Part shown: in pieces, positions 49,940-58,712 of the stretch
How the letters are laid out: every line of letters begins with the position of its first letter
How positions within the stretch are numbered: the first letter of the stretch is position 1
From: Streptomyces cylindrosporus
GTDB lineage: Bacteria > Actinomycetota > Actinomycetes > Streptomycetales > Streptomycetaceae
Length of the DNA: 64,000 nucleotides
NCBI RefSeq assembly: GCF_022698165.1
Contig: NZ_JALDAY010000024.1
Coordinates: forward strand, 1 to 64,000
Direction: 5' to 3'
Program-made: the position numbers and the translations under genes
The notes under the pieces: generated by a model
The model's database searches: none
What the model was told of the DNA's origin: nothing
Seen by the model: the letters and a program-made list of their open reading frames with translations, nothing else

Positions 49940-50491
49940 CTAAGATGTCCGGTTTCCCGGGGTGAAAAGGCCGTGCTTCAGTGCCACCTGGGCGGCTGCG
50001 GCGCGACGCTCATCGCGCGGCAGACAGGCGACACCGAGGCGCCGGTAGACCCGCGAGAGGGTCGATCCGACCGTGCCGACGTCCAATCCCAGCCGGGCGC
50101 CAACCGCGGCCAGAGAATCCCCGGACGCGGCCTCGCGCAGCACCTCTGTCTGCCGCGGCGACAGGGCGATCGGGCGGGCGGCGGCCACGCCGATCCGGGT
50201 CGGCTTGGGTTCGGGTTTCTGCCACTGCGGTGACAGCAGCATGCCCACCGGGATCTGCAGGGCCGTGCAGGCCTGCACGAAGCAGCGCATGGACGCATCG
50301 CCTCGCTCCAGGCGGCGGATGGTGTTCAGGCCGACGCCGGCTGTCCGGGCGAGTTGGGTCTGTGACCAGCCGCGGGCCTCACGTTCGGCGCGCACACGGT
50401 CGCCGATGTCGGCAAGGGCGTCGTCCCAGTCCAGGGACGGTACGGGCCCGCCACCCGGCGGTTGCGGGCCCACCAGGACGGGCGCGGTCAC
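49940..50491 (-). CDS. XRE plus LuxR double-HTH regulator
   Basis: 183 residues from a GTG overlapping the previous stop by four bases. First HTH (about 25-75): IGDRVRAEREARGWSQTQLA, GVGLNTIRRLERGD. Second (about 110-170): LSPRQTEVLREAASGDSLAA, VGSTLSRVYRRLG, a LuxR/GerE-type unit. Two DNA-binding modules in one short protein could bridge two sites. Near the TnpB right end. Confidence 0.72.
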   Translation of the reverse strand: MTAPVLVGPQPPGGGPVPSLDWDDALADIGDRVRAEREARGWSQTQLARTAGVGLNTIRRLERGDASMRCFVQACTALQIPVGMLLSPQWQKPEPKPTRIGVAAARPIALSPRQTEVLREAASGDSLAAVGARLGLDVGTVGSTLSRVYRRLGVACLPRDERRAAAAQVALKHGLFTPGNRTS

Positions 50492-50832
50492 GTGTCCAGC
50501 TCCTCGATCCCCGCGTCCGCGTTGGTCCACTTCCGGCCCTCGGTGGTCTCGTGCACCGTGTGCTTGCCGCGCACGGTGCACCGCTCGACCGGCGCCGCCA
50601 GGTCGTCCAGCGGCAGCAGACCGGCATGACATCCCTCCGGCTCGGGCTGCTGCAGCGGGATGACGGCGCTCTTGTAGGCGGAGATGAGGCGCTCGATGGC
50701 GTCAGCGTGCTCCAGTGCCTCGGTGGTGTGGCCGGTCTTCGCGAACCGGTAGGCGTAGGCGGCCTGCTGGGCGAGTCCGGCCAGGATCAGGTGCGGCTTG
50801 TTGTCGGTGGTGGTCTCGGGTGTGAGCGTCAT
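50488..50832 (-). CDS. Small helical protein, unknown
   Basis: 114 residues. Helical (LILAGLAQQAAYAYRFAKTG, LEHADAIERLISAYKSAVIP) with a Cys pair that may bind metal. Coupled to the XRE/LuxR gene. Confidence 0.55.
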   Translation of the reverse strand: MTLTPETTTDNKPHLILAGLAQQAAYAYRFAKTGHTTEALEHADAIERLISAYKSAVIPLQQPEPEGCHAGLLPLDDLAAPVERCTVRGKHTVHETTEGRKWTNADAGIEELDT

Positions 50833-50846
50833 GCGAGTTCGTCTCC

Positions 50847-51407
50847 TCAGGCGGGTAGCGGCAGCAGGTGGATGCGGATCGCCTGCTCGTCGCCCTCGCA
50901 GGCGTCCCAGTTCGCGGTCCACGGGATGTCGTCGTCCTCCGGACCCCACTCGAAGACCGCCCACCGCAGCTCCAACTGGTCCAGGTCGACGTAGTCGAGG
51001 TCCCAGCCGGTCTGCGTCAGGTAGGAGGTGACCGCGGTACGTGCCGCGGCCGGGTCTGCGGTGAGGGCGATGACGTGCTCGGCGCCGGTCGGCTCGGACT
51101 GCAGCAGGCACACCGGGACACCCGCCCACTCCCCACCCATCTGCTCCACGGTCGGCGTGAAGCGGCCCATCGGCAGCACGGGCACCGGGAGGATCTCGTC
51201 GAGGTAGGTGAGGCCCTCGTAGTCGGGCGGGACGTGCAGGGAGTGCCGGGTCCCGTCGAGGCGCAGCTTCACGCAGGCGCCCTGGTCGGGGATCAGGGCG
51301 GTGATGGTGCCGGGGTGTCGGGGCGGGTTGGGGGTGTTGAGGTCGCGGTAGTAGGTGAACTCGATGCGGCGGCCGACGACCGCCTGCTCCGTCACGGTGC
51401 TGCTCAT
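50847..51407 (-). CDS. Accessory protein, unknown
   Basis: 186 residues. IEFTYYRDLNTPNPPRHPGT, a beta-barrel-like N-terminus, then DLDYVDLDQLELRWAVFEWG. No motif recognised. Early/accessory gene. Confidence 0.55.
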   Translation of the reverse strand: MSSTVTEQAVVGRRIEFTYYRDLNTPNPPRHPGTITALIPDQGACVKLRLDGTRHSLHVPPDYEGLTYLDEILPVPVLPMGRFTPTVEQMGGEWAGVPVCLLQSEPTGAEHVIALTADPAAARTAVTSYLTQTGWDLDYVDLDQLELRWAVFEWGPEDDDIPWTANWDACEGDEQAIRIHLLPLPA

Positions 51408-51880
51408 CGGCTGGTGGTCTCCTTCGGGTTGGTGGTGCGGCGCTTACGGGTGTGCGGTAGGCGGCCGCCCGGACTGGACGGCACCGGACCGGCGGAGGAT
51501 GAGACGGGAAGGCCCTGGACGGGCGGAGAAGGCGCGGGAACGTCGTCCGAGTGCCAGACCTCGACCCACACCCCCGACAGCCGCCAGCACGCCGCCGTAC
51601 GGCCCGGCTGCGACACGTCCAGGAACGGCAGCAGATGCCCGCTGTTCGGGCCGATCCGCTGCGCCAGAAACAGTTCCTGATGGTTCATGAACGCGCGCAA
51701 CGCCTCGGCGGCGTCCCGGCCCCGGATCCGCGCGGACACATGCACTGTGCCGTCGTCCAGGCGGGCCGTCTGCCAGCCGCCGAGGAACGCGTGCCGGCCT
51801 TTCACGCGGCTGTACTGCCAGTGCTTGAGCGTCGCGTACTTCGTGGCGATGACGTCGGGATGCAGGCGGGAGATGGTCAT
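51404..51880 (-). CDS. Accessory protein, unknown
   Basis: 158 residues; ATG overlaps the upstream stop by four bases. VIATKYATLKHWQYSRVKGR then GRDAAEALRAFMNHQELFLA and a Ser/Pro-rich basic tail. No family recognised. Confidence 0.55.
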   Translation of the reverse strand: MTISRLHPDVIATKYATLKHWQYSRVKGRHAFLGGWQTARLDDGTVHVSARIRGRDAAEALRAFMNHQELFLAQRIGPNSGHLLPFLDVSQPGRTAACWRLSGVWVEVWHSDDVPAPSPPVQGLPVSSSAGPVPSSPGGRLPHTRKRRTTNPKETTSR

Positions 51881-52743
51881 CGGGCGTACTCCTCGGAGCC
51901 GTGCGTGACGTGCCCGGTACCGCCGCAGGCCCCGCAGGCGGCGACCTGGGTTGACTCCACGACGCTGGTCCAGAACGCGGCCTGCTCCTCCCACACCGTC
52001 AGGGCCTGCTCGTACGTGACGGCGGCGACGTTGTCGGGGATCGGAAGGTTCACCGTCCGGTACACCGTCTGAGGCACGTTCCGGCCCGACTTCAGCTTCT
52101 TCCCGCCGCGGCCGATGTTGGCCTGCCACACGGTCTGCGGCGGATCGAAGGGGATGTTCAGGGCGACGTACACGCCGACCCGGCCCTGGTAGTTGTGGAA
52201 CACGTGCTGCACCCTCGGCATCGCCTTGAACACGTCCATCAGGTGCTCGGCGAAACCGGGGATGTGGCCGGGGAAGAGGTGCTTGTACTCGGGCCGCTCG
52301 GTCAGGGCGTGCGGCAGGCGGGCGACCCACTGCGGCTCGTCCGGGCCGGGTGGCTGCCGACCCTCCAGGACCATCACGGGCTCGTCGTAGACGTACTCCA
52401 CGGGCGGCAGGTCCTCGCGTACGGCCTTGTAGAGCTGCCACATGTTGTCGTCGTACTCGCGGCGCTCGTTCCACTCCGCCACGGTCAGCGTGGCCGGGTA
52501 CTTCACGGACTCCGTGTCCGCGTCGGTCAGCCGGTAATCGGTGGTCTTCTGGCGGGGCTTCGTGGCCACCTTCAGCTCAGCGGCCTCCCCGGCGGCGGCC
52601 CACCAGTCGCTGTGGAGCTTCTCCATCGGCTGCCCGTCCGCGAACGCACCGGCCACGGACTCGTGCCGGAAGTCGTCGGCGTCGGGCTTGGGGAGGTGGT
52701 AGAGCCAGCGGCCGTCGGGGTGCTTGAGGGCGTACACGGTCAC
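51877..52743 (-). CDS. Accessory phage protein with C-terminal zinc knuckle
   Basis: 288 residues from a GTG after GGAAGG. Contains YALKHPDGRWLYHLPKPD, a helical body with aromatic patches, and a C-terminal CGACGGTGH DnaJ-like CxxCxGxG knuckle. That last motif suggests a zinc hairpin. Function unknown; first long gene after promoter P3. Confidence 0.58.
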   Translation of the reverse strand: MTVYALKHPDGRWLYHLPKPDADDFRHESVAGAFADGQPMEKLHSDWWAAAGEAAELKVATKPRQKTTDYRLTDADTESVKYPATLTVAEWNERREYDDNMWQLYKAVREDLPPVEYVYDEPVMVLEGRQPPGPDEPQWVARLPHALTERPEYKHLFPGHIPGFAEHLMDVFKAMPRVQHVFHNYQGRVGVYVALNIPFDPPQTVWQANIGRGGKKLKSGRNVPQTVYRTVNLPIPDNVAAVTYEQALTVWEEQAAFWTSVVESTQVAACGACGGTGHVTHGSEEYAR

Positions 52744-52823
52744 GAGTTGGTGCCTTCCGATCGGGTGGTGGTGAAGGGGTGGGCCGCGCGGCCCCGAGGG
52801 GGGCGGGGCTCGCGCGGCCCGGT

Positions 52824-52852
52824 GGCCTCCCCGAGGGGGGGCGTGGGAGGCC
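52824..52852 (-). terminator. Hairpin between the 38-residue gene and its neighbour
   Basis: GGCCTCCC/GGGAGGCC with a 13-base loop in a very GC-rich 120-base gap; other GGCCGCGCGGCC palindromes are nearby. Confidence 0.45.
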
Positions 52853-52863
52853 GGGAGGGTGGT

Positions 52864-52980
52864 CTACAGGCCGTACGCGTCGGACGGGTCGTCGACGGGG
52901 CCTTCACGGGTGGCGCAGCCTTCGTAGTGGCGGCCGGCCGTCTGCTCTTCGGGTGTGGCGCCGCAGTCGCAGCCGTTCAT
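52864..52980 (-). CDS. 38-residue Cys-rich microprotein
   Basis: MNGCDCGATPEEQ start with GGGGGA as ribosome site, and a later HYEGC. Three cysteines and a histidine could hold a metal. It is the first gene behind promoter P3, which supports reality. Function unknown. Confidence 0.55.
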   Translation of the reverse strand: MNGCDCGATPEEQTAGRHYEGCATREGPVDDPSDAYGL

Positions 52981-53099
52981 GGAGTCCCCCGGTGGTTCGT
53001 GTAGGGCCCGGCCTGGGCGGGTTGGACCTTGCTGCGGAGCCCTTGTGCTCCGGAGGTGACCGCCCTGGGCCGGGGGTTGGGGTGTGGTGCGGTATGGCC

Positions 53100-53132
53100 A
53101 CTCTAACCCATATCCCATTGCTAAGCCATAGG
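53100..53132 (-). promoter_or_regulatory. Regulon promoter P3 (shared operator)
   Basis: Leftward strand: CCTATGGCTTAGCAAT then GGGATATGGGTTA; -35 TGGCTT, 17 bases, -10 TAGAGT. Nearly identical to P2. Drives genes leftward from 52980. Confidence 0.85.
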
Positions 53133-53200
53133 TTGCACGTGATTCCCGGCACGCGAAAGGGGCCCGACCGAAGCCAGACCCCTCCCCGCACGCCGTACAG

Positions 53201-53986
53201 TCAGCTGACCTGCTCCAGATCCAGGAACCCCGGCGTCGAATCGCTCCACACCGTCCGCGAGTTCCGAGACGGCTTCTTCTTCGGCTTCCGGATCGGCCCA
53301 CCGAACTGCTTGTACGTACGCCCCCGGCAGATCTCGCTGATCGTGCCCGCGTTGGTCCCGTACGACATCGCCAGCTCCAGGTACGTCGCCCCGTCGGCAG
53401 CGCGCTCCCGAATCGCCACCACCACGTCCTCCGGCATCTTCCGCACCCCGGTCAGTTCAGGGAACTCCCGCCCACTGCGCTGGTACTGCTTGCGGAGCTT
53501 GTTGATCCAGTTCTCCGCCGTGTTCTGCGTCCACTTACGCAGCGCGTCGATGTCCCGCGTCGACATGCCCATCGCCACGCAGTGCTGCACCGCGGTCAGG
53601 AACTCGGCGTCCGTAACCGTATCCAGAGGCAGGCCGCGCACGAACCGCTGCACCGCCACCTCATCGACATAGTCCTCGCCGAGGTCCTCCACGCCGTCCG
53701 GCGCCAGGTCACGCACCGAACGGTCCTCGGACCACGACGGCACCGTCAAAGCCCCGTGCTCGTTGAAGTCCAGCCAGCCCAGCGCTTTCCCCACCGGCTG
53801 CTCCGGATCCACCAGCCCGGCCAGGACCACGATGAGCGCGTCCTTCTGCCTCTGGTCCAGGCCCTCCAAAACCTGCGCCACGTCCTGAGGCCCTCCGTCG
53901 CCGTGGACGAGGACGGCCAGGTTCGCGGCCACCGGCAGCATCTCCTCGGCCAGGTCCCCGCGCTGGCGGGCAGTCAGCGCGCTCAT
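53201..53986 (-). CDS. DNA-binding protein with two HTH units
   Basis: 261 residues; ATG overlaps the WhiB stop by four bases. C-terminal half has DALRKWTQNTAENWINKLRK and YLELAMSYGTNAGTISEICR followed by GRTYKQFGGPIR, two HTH-like segments with a basic end. The second resembles modular DNA-binding repeats of homing and regulator proteins. Co-transcribed with the WhiB-like gene. Confidence 0.62.
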   Translation of the reverse strand: MSALTARQRGDLAEEMLPVAANLAVLVHGDGGPQDVAQVLEGLDQRQKDALIVVLAGLVDPEQPVGKALGWLDFNEHGALTVPSWSEDRSVRDLAPDGVEDLGEDYVDEVAVQRFVRGLPLDTVTDAEFLTAVQHCVAMGMSTRDIDALRKWTQNTAENWINKLRKQYQRSGREFPELTGVRKMPEDVVVAIRERAADGATYLELAMSYGTNAGTISEICRGRTYKQFGGPIRKPKKKPSRNSRTVWSDSTPGFLDLEQVS

Positions 53987-54450
53987 GCCGCCTTCACCCC
54001 CTGCTCGGCCAGGCGCTCCCGGACGCGCCTGACGGTCTGCACGTTCGTCCCCAGCTCGTCCGCGAGATCCCACTCGCCCAGACCAGCCGCATCCAGGGTC
54101 CGGAACTCGTCCAGCCGGTTCAGGAGGATGTTGTCCGCCGCCGACAGCCCGTCCAGTCGGCCGCGCCGCTTCGTCAGCCCGCGCAGGTTGAAGCGTTCCT
54201 CCTCCGACAGGCCGCCCCACACCCCGGCGGGCTGCCTGGTCTCCACCGCCCAGTCCAGGCAGCGGGGCTTAACCGGGCACCGGTTGCAGATGCTCTTGGC
54301 CTGCTCGGTCTGGACGGTGATGGCCGCGCCGTGGCCCTCGGGGAAGAAGAGGTTCGGGTCGACCTGGCGGCACAGGCCGCGGATCATCCAGTCGTCGGTG
54401 GGCGCGGCGGGCCTCGTGGCGCGGCCGGTCGTGGTGGTGGCGGTGGTCAT
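53983..54450 (-). CDS. WhiB-like protein with C-terminal HTH extension
   Basis: 155 residues. Four iron-sulfur cysteines: Cys27 in GLCRQ, Cys55 and Cys58 in SICNRC, Cys64 in PRCLDW; GVWGG at 76-80 and LSEEERFNLRG after it. The C-terminal 50 residues (NILLNRLDEFRTL, WDLADELGTNVQTVRRVRER) add an HTH not found in short WhiB proteins. WhiB factors bind the sigma factor and sense redox/NO. Phage WhiB proteins can block host development genes (established for TM4). Confidence 0.9.
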   Translation of the reverse strand: MTTATTTTGRATRPAAPTDDWMIRGLCRQVDPNLFFPEGHGAAITVQTEQAKSICNRCPVKPRCLDWAVETRQPAGVWGGLSEEERFNLRGLTKRRGRLDGLSAADNILLNRLDEFRTLDAAGLGEWDLADELGTNVQTVRRVRERLAEQGVKAA

Positions 54451-55043
54451 CGGGTGGCTCCGGGAAGGGTCGGCCAGACCGCCTTGTCGAGGGCGGCCCG
54501 GTGTGTCTTGGGCAGGGTGGCGATCGGCGCGCCGAGCCAGTCGCGGCCGGCGGCCATGAGGACGACGGCGTCGGCCGCGTTGTCGTCGCCGTCCGTGGTC
54601 CAGTCAGGGAAGCGGCGGGCGACGGCGTCGATGACGGCACCCTTGGGGACCTGACCCTTGCCGGTGGCGTAGAGCATGCGCCCCGACGGGCTCATCAGGG
54701 CGGTGGGGATCTCGGCGCTGTCGAGGTAGCTGTAGATCTCCCACCAGAGCCAGCCGCGTTCGTGTCCGGCTCCGCCCAGGGATCGCAGGGACGGGGATTC
54801 GAGGACGACGAGGTTGGGCCTGCCGATGTTGTTGATGATTCCGGCCCGGACGGTGCGTAGGACGGCGAGGCGTTCTAGGTGGGGCAGTTTGCTGAGGGGG
54901 TTCTTCTTGTCGGTGTAGCCGACGACGCGGGTCCAGCCGTTGCTGGAGGCGAGCCCGGTGGCGGACAGGCTGGTGTCGAGGCCTATGACGACGGGGTGTC
55001 CGAGGCCGGATCGGGTGGTCGGGTCGGGGGCGGTGAGGGTCAC
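54447..55043 (-). CDS. RuvC-like Holliday junction resolvase
   Basis: 198 residues. VIGLDTSLSATGLA supplies the first Asp, LVVLESPS the Glu, GDDNAADAVVLMA the last acidic pair. The order is that of phage RuvC-type resolvases that debranch DNA before packaging. GTG start, four-base overlap with WhiB. A lysine-rich start is missing, as in phage versions. Confidence 0.82.
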   Translation of the reverse strand: MTLTAPDPTTRSGLGHPVVIGLDTSLSATGLASSNGWTRVVGYTDKKNPLSKLPHLERLAVLRTVRAGIINNIGRPNLVVLESPSLRSLGGAGHERGWLWWEIYSYLDSAEIPTALMSPSGRMLYATGKGQVPKGAVIDAVARRFPDWTTDGDDNAADAVVLMAAGRDWLGAPIATLPKTHRAALDKAVWPTLPGATR

Positions 55044-55062
55044 GGTGGTGGGTTCTCCTGGG

Positions 55063-55554
55063 TTAGGCGGCGCGGGTGTGGGTGGCTTGGGTGCGGAGGC
55101 GCTGGCATTCGGCGAGCCGGGTTTCGATCTTGTTGCGGTAGATCTCGGCGCGCTGGCGCCAGTTCGGGTCGCTGAAGGTCCTGGCCTCGGCGAGTTGGCG
55201 GCTGACCTTGCCGTGGAGGGTCTTCAGGGCCCAGTGCCAGCGGGTGAGGTTGTCGGGGTGGCGCAGGGCGAGCTTGTCGGGGATGCCGATGGTGTTCTTG
55301 GCGTCGGCGTCGACGAGCGCGGCGAACTGAGCGGCGTCGAGGGTGCGGATGCGGGTGACGTTCGCCGGGTCCGGCCGCTCGTAGGCGGGCAGGTTCTGGT
55401 CGGTGTTGCGGCTGAGGTGCCATTGGCCGCAGACGCACTGGTAGGGGTAGAGGGCGGTGCCGTAGCGGATGCCGTCTTCGACGCGTCGTAGTTCGGCTTC
55501 GTCGCGGGTGGTGTAGGCCTGCTTGTGGGGTGTGGTGCAGGGCCGGCGTATCAC
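55063..55554 (-). CDS. Accessory protein with CxC-WH motif, unknown
   Basis: 163 residues from GTG. N-terminal CVCGQWHLSR after YPYQ, a zinc-type loop often seen in small actinophage proteins that start with KQAY-like motifs. The rest is a basic helical bundle (WHWALKTLHGKVSRQLAEAR). Nucleic-acid binding is plausible. Confidence 0.58.
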   Translation of the reverse strand: MIRRPCTTPHKQAYTTRDEAELRRVEDGIRYGTALYPYQCVCGQWHLSRNTDQNLPAYERPDPANVTRIRTLDAAQFAALVDADAKNTIGIPDKLALRHPDNLTRWHWALKTLHGKVSRQLAEARTFSDPNWRQRAEIYRNKIETRLAECQRLRTQATHTRAA

Positions 55555-55925
55555 CGGTCGTCTCCTTCCTCGGGGTCGTCGGTGCGGGTTTGGGTGACGG
55601 CGATGGTGATGGGGACGGCGCCGTCGGCGTCCGCGCGGCAGAACACCCACTGCTGGATGTCGGGGTCGATGTGGGCGTGTTCGTGGTGCGCCATGTCGAC
55701 GTACCGGCCGTCGGGCAGGAGGACGTTGCACTCCACGGCGAACGGGGTCTTCGGGAGGTGGCCGATGCGGAGGAGGTCGCCGTTCCAGACGCGGAGGCCG
55801 GGGTGCTTGGTCACCGCGCGGCCGAGCTGGTTGTCGCCGGTCTGGGCGGCGTTGAGAGCGTCGACGTTGGCCTGGTGGAGGGCGGCGGCGAGGGCGGCGA
55901 CGTAGCCCGGGGTGTGCTCAGGCAT
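55551..55925 (-). CDS. Accessory protein, unknown
   Basis: 124 residues. Helical start (YVAALAAALHQANVDALNAA), a beta middle (TPFAVECNVLLPDGRYVDMA) and an acidic end. Four-base overlap downstream. Confidence 0.5.
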   Translation of the reverse strand: MPEHTPGYVAALAAALHQANVDALNAAQTGDNQLGRAVTKHPGLRVWNGDLLRIGHLPKTPFAVECNVLLPDGRYVDMAHHEHAHIDPDIQQWVFCRADADGAVPITIAVTQTRTDDPEEGDDR

Positions 55926-56220
55926 GCGGGAACCCCCAGGGCTCGTCCCCGATGCCGAGGGCGAAGGCGACTTTCTGGGCGGCTTTGACGTCGTGGCAGG
56001 GCCAGGTGTCGCCGTCGCGCTCGCAGGTCTTTCCGGCCTCGTCGGGTGCGTGGAGCATGGCGGTGTCGGCGAACCAGAGGCAGAGCTCGCCGTTGACGAA
56101 GCCGTCTTGGCGGCGCAGGTGTTCGGCGGCGGCGCGGAGTTGGTCGCGGGGGCTGGTGGGGCCGATGTCGGCGGCCGGCGCGGCGAACGCGGCTTCCAGA
56201 ATGTCGATGGGCTCAGGCAT
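55918..56220 (-). CDS. Accessory protein, unknown
   Basis: 100 residues; ATG at MPEPIDILEAAF, overlapping its neighbour by eight bases. LRAAAEHLRRQDGFVNGEL and CERDGDTWPCHD give a possible zinc or disulfide pair. Confidence 0.5.
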   Translation of the reverse strand: MPEPIDILEAAFAAPAADIGPTSPRDQLRAAAEHLRRQDGFVNGELCLWFADTAMLHAPDEAGKTCERDGDTWPCHDVKAAQKVAFALGIGDEPWGFPHA

Positions 56221-56704
56221 CGCGCTCATCTGCCTCGGTGACGTCCATGCCGATGCCGTACGCCCACCCATCTGGGTCTTCGCCGTTCAGGACGTCCCCA
56301 AGTTCGTTGGCACAGTCAGCGAGCTGATCGGAGCGTCCGTGCTGCTTGTCCGCCATGCCGGGCGTCTCGTCCATGACCTTGGACTGGGCGAATAGCGCGT
56401 GTTCTTCGCTGGCCTGCTTCCAGCCGCCGACCAGTTTCCTCGCGTTGACGGCGATGTTTTCGAGCTCGGTGACGCGGGCGAGGAGGTAGGTGATGTCCTG
56501 GTGGGCGTGCTGTACCAGCGCCTCGTCGGCTTCGGCCTGCTCTCCTTCGCCGAAGTTGAAGTCGCCGACACCGCGGAGGTATTCGCCGGAGACGTTGGCG
56601 TAGAACTGCGGGCCGTACTCCTCGTACCGCTGCCAGGGTCCTTCGGTGGCGGCCTGGGCGCGGGCGCGGATGGCTGCGATGCGGGCTTCGGGTGTGTCGG
56701 TCAC
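56213..56704 (-). CDS. Coiled-coil accessory protein, unknown
   Basis: 163 residues from a GTG overlapping the upstream stop by four bases. EARIAAIRARAQAATEGPW start, later ITYLLARVTELENIAVNARK coiled coil. The motif ARxxAATxGPW is common in short actinophage proteins of unknown function. Confidence 0.6.
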   Translation of the reverse strand: MTDTPEARIAAIRARAQAATEGPWQRYEEYGPQFYANVSGEYLRGVGDFNFGEGEQAEADEALVQHAHQDITYLLARVTELENIAVNARKLVGGWKQASEEHALFAQSKVMDETPGMADKQHGRSDQLADCANELGDVLNGEDPDGWAYGIGMDVTEADERDA

Positions 56705-57459
56705 GGCTCCGGGTGCTCCTTCGGCTCTTCGCCGTCTGCTGCGGCGGCGCGCTGGGCGAGGCCTTCGGCGATGGCGTCGAGGGACATGGGGTGGGTTTCG
56801 TCGGTGGCGTTGCTGGAGTGGGCGAGGGTGTCGGCGAGGGCCCGCTCGCGCTGCTCGGGCAGGGGGACGGGGATGGTCTGGGTGATGTCGCCGCCGAGGT
56901 TGTCGGGGCGGGCCCAGGTCGGGGTCTGGAGGAGGCCCAACGCTTCGAGTTCGTCCGGGGTGAGCGGCTTCACCGTGCTGAGGTCGGCGTGCAGCTCGCT
57001 GCAGGCATCGGCGTGGAGGCGGGCCGCGCACGCCATCGACGGGGAGCCCAGCTCGTACTGGTGGGTGGCGCCCATGCGGCAGACGGCCTGCCAGGTCAGG
57101 GTGCGGGTGGTGAGGTTGTAGTGGAGGGTGGATCCGTCACGGAGGCGCCGGGTGCAGGTGCCGTCGCGGTGGTCGCGCCAGTCGCGGATGTTCGCGGTGT
57201 AGATGTTGACGAGGCGGGCGGCGAAGGTGGCGTAGCCCTGGGTGTCGGTCATGAACGGCAGGTCGCGGACGGGGAGTTCGCGGCGGGGCTTGACCAGGGA
57301 CAGCTTGGGCGCGCCGGGGGCGGCCTTGCGGGGGGTGCGCTTGCTGGCCGGGCGACGGGACGCGGCTGCGGTGGTCTTGCGGGCGGCGGCGGCCTTCTTC
57401 ACCGGCGCCGGGGCTGCTTCGGCGGTGGTCTTCTTCGCGGTGCGGGTCCTGGCGGTCAT
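56701..57459 (-). CDS. Accessory protein with basic Ala/Lys-rich N-terminus
   Basis: 252 residues. First 55 residues are histone-like K/A/R repeats (KKAAAARKTTAAA), then a folded domain (YATFAARLVNIYTANIRDW, CTRRLRDGSTLHYNL) and an acidic tail. Likely DNA-associated; function unknown. Confidence 0.52.
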   Translation of the reverse strand: MTARTRTAKKTTAEAAPAPVKKAAAARKTTAAASRRPASKRTPRKAAPGAPKLSLVKPRRELPVRDLPFMTDTQGYATFAARLVNIYTANIRDWRDHRDGTCTRRLRDGSTLHYNLTTRTLTWQAVCRMGATHQYELGSPSMACAARLHADACSELHADLSTVKPLTPDELEALGLLQTPTWARPDNLGGDITQTIPVPLPEQRERALADTLAHSSNATDETHPMSLDAIAEGLAQRAAAADGEEPKEHPEP

Positions 57460-57581
57460 GAGTGTGGTTCTCCGTCCTGCGGATCGGTGTGCTGTGCGGT
57501 GGTGCTCCGGTGCTGGTGGTGGATGATCAGGTAGGCGGCGATGAGGCCGAGGACGGCGGCTATGCCGTCGGGCCAGGCCAT
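57456..57581 (-). CDS. Small membrane protein
   Basis: 41 residues with one membrane helix (IAAVLGLIAAYLIIHHQ) and a His/Gln-rich end. Overlaps both neighbours (26 and 22 bases). Function unknown. Confidence 0.45.
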   Translation of the reverse strand: MAWPDGIAAVLGLIAAYLIIHHQHRSTTAQHTDPQDGEPHS

Positions 57582-57823
57582 GTCCGGTGCGTGGTGCGGC
57601 CGGTGAGCGCGTTCATGTGCTGCTGGACGCCCTGCACGTACGCGTTGTAGCCCTCCGCGTAGGCGAGGTTGGGGTGGAGCTCGGCGATCCAGCGGGCGCG
57701 GATGACCAACTGGTCGAGGGTGACGGTGGTCTCGTCGTCGTAGGCGTCGGCGCGGCCGGCCAAGCGCGCGAGTTCGTCGTCGGAGAAGCCGCTGCTGGCG
57801 GGGGCGATGGTCATGGTGGTCAT
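57560..57823 (-). CDS. Small accessory protein, unknown
   Basis: 87 residues. SDDELARLAGRADAYDDETT and LDQLVIRARWIAELHPNLAY; helical. Overlaps the next gene by 22 bases. Confidence 0.5.
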   Translation of the reverse strand: MTTMTIAPASSGFSDDELARLAGRADAYDDETTVTLDQLVIRARWIAELHPNLAYAEGYNAYVQGVQQHMNALTGRTTHRTWPGPTA

Positions 57824-57838
57824 GGCTGGTGTGGCCTT

Positions 57839-58162
57839 TCAGGCGGCGTGGGGGCGGATAGCGTCGGCGCAGTCGGCGTCGAGCTGGTCGGTGTCGAGGG
57901 CGAGGGCCCAGGCGCGGATCGGGGTTCCGTGTCCGTGGTCGGTGTCGGTGGTGAGGGTCCACATCACGACGCCGGAGCCGTCCGGGGCGGGCTGGGAGGT
58001 GAAATGCCCGCCGAGGGCCATGAACCAGAGTTCGAGGTCCGGGAGTCCGTTGGTGAAGACGTCGGCGTGCCCGTCGCGGTCGGTGATGCGGGCGTGGGGG
58101 AGGCCGTTGTATTCGGCGGTGACTTCGGCCTGGACGGCTGGGCTGGCGAGTTTGCGGGTCAT
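57839..58162 (-). CDS. Accessory protein, unknown
   Basis: 107 residues. Beta-rich with VTAEYNGLPHARITDRDGHA and WFMALGGHFTSQ. Preceded by GGGGAGAT. No family recognised. Confidence 0.55.
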   Translation of the reverse strand: MTRKLASPAVQAEVTAEYNGLPHARITDRDGHADVFTNGLPDLELWFMALGGHFTSQPAPDGSGVVMWTLTTDTDHGHGTPIRAWALALDTDQLDADCADAIRPHAA

Positions 58163-58209
58163 GACGGAATCTCCCCTGCGGGCGGTGCGGGTGCGGTGGT
58201 GGTTGTGCT

Positions 58210-58253
58210 CCGGCCCGGCTCTGGGAGGCGGGGCTCGACCGGGGCCGGGCCGG
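58210..58253 (-). terminator. Terminator hairpin between P4 genes
   Basis: Perfect CCGGCCCGG/CCGGGCCGG arms with a 26-base loop, 100-base gap. Confidence 0.55.
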
Positions 58254-58264
58254 AAGACGGTGGG

Positions 58265-58630
58265 TCAGTCCTCGACGGGCCGGGGGTGGTCGTGGCCGCA
58301 GTCGGGGCACTGGAGGGCGGAGAGGTTGTAGCCGGGGTCCGCGTTGGCGGTGATGACGACGCCGTCGAGGTGGCTGTCGAAGATGGCGCCGCAGCCGCAT
58401 CCGTCGTTGAGGCAGTCGCAGATCGCGATGTCCTGTCCGTCGGGGACGGCGATTCCGATGGTCAGGCAGGCCCGGATCATGGCCTGGTGGTAGGCGTCGC
58501 CGGTCTGGGCGGCGTCGGCTTCTTCGAGGAGGTCGCTGAACTGGTTGCGCAGGTGGGGCGGGAGGGCCGTGTAGTCGGCGGCGATCGGGAGGGTGATCGA
58601 CGGGATCGGGGCGTGCGTGATCGCGGCCAT
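58265..58630 (-). CDS. Cys-rich protein behind promoter P4, unknown
   Basis: 121 residues. ICDCLNDGCGCGAIF and CPDCGHDH suggest a metal site or cluster binding. First gene behind P4. Helical core (LRNQFSDLLEEADAA). Confidence 0.55.
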   Translation of the reverse strand: MAAITHAPIPSITLPIAADYTALPPHLRNQFSDLLEEADAAQTGDAYHQAMIRACLTIGIAVPDGQDIAICDCLNDGCGCGAIFDSHLDGVVITANADPGYNLSALQCPDCGHDHPRPVED

Positions 58631-58712
58631 GGCTGGCTCCAGGGTGCGCGTGGGGATGCGTAAGGGTGCAGGTCAGGCCCGGTGTGCGGGGTCTGTTCCT
58701 GCCAACACGTCC

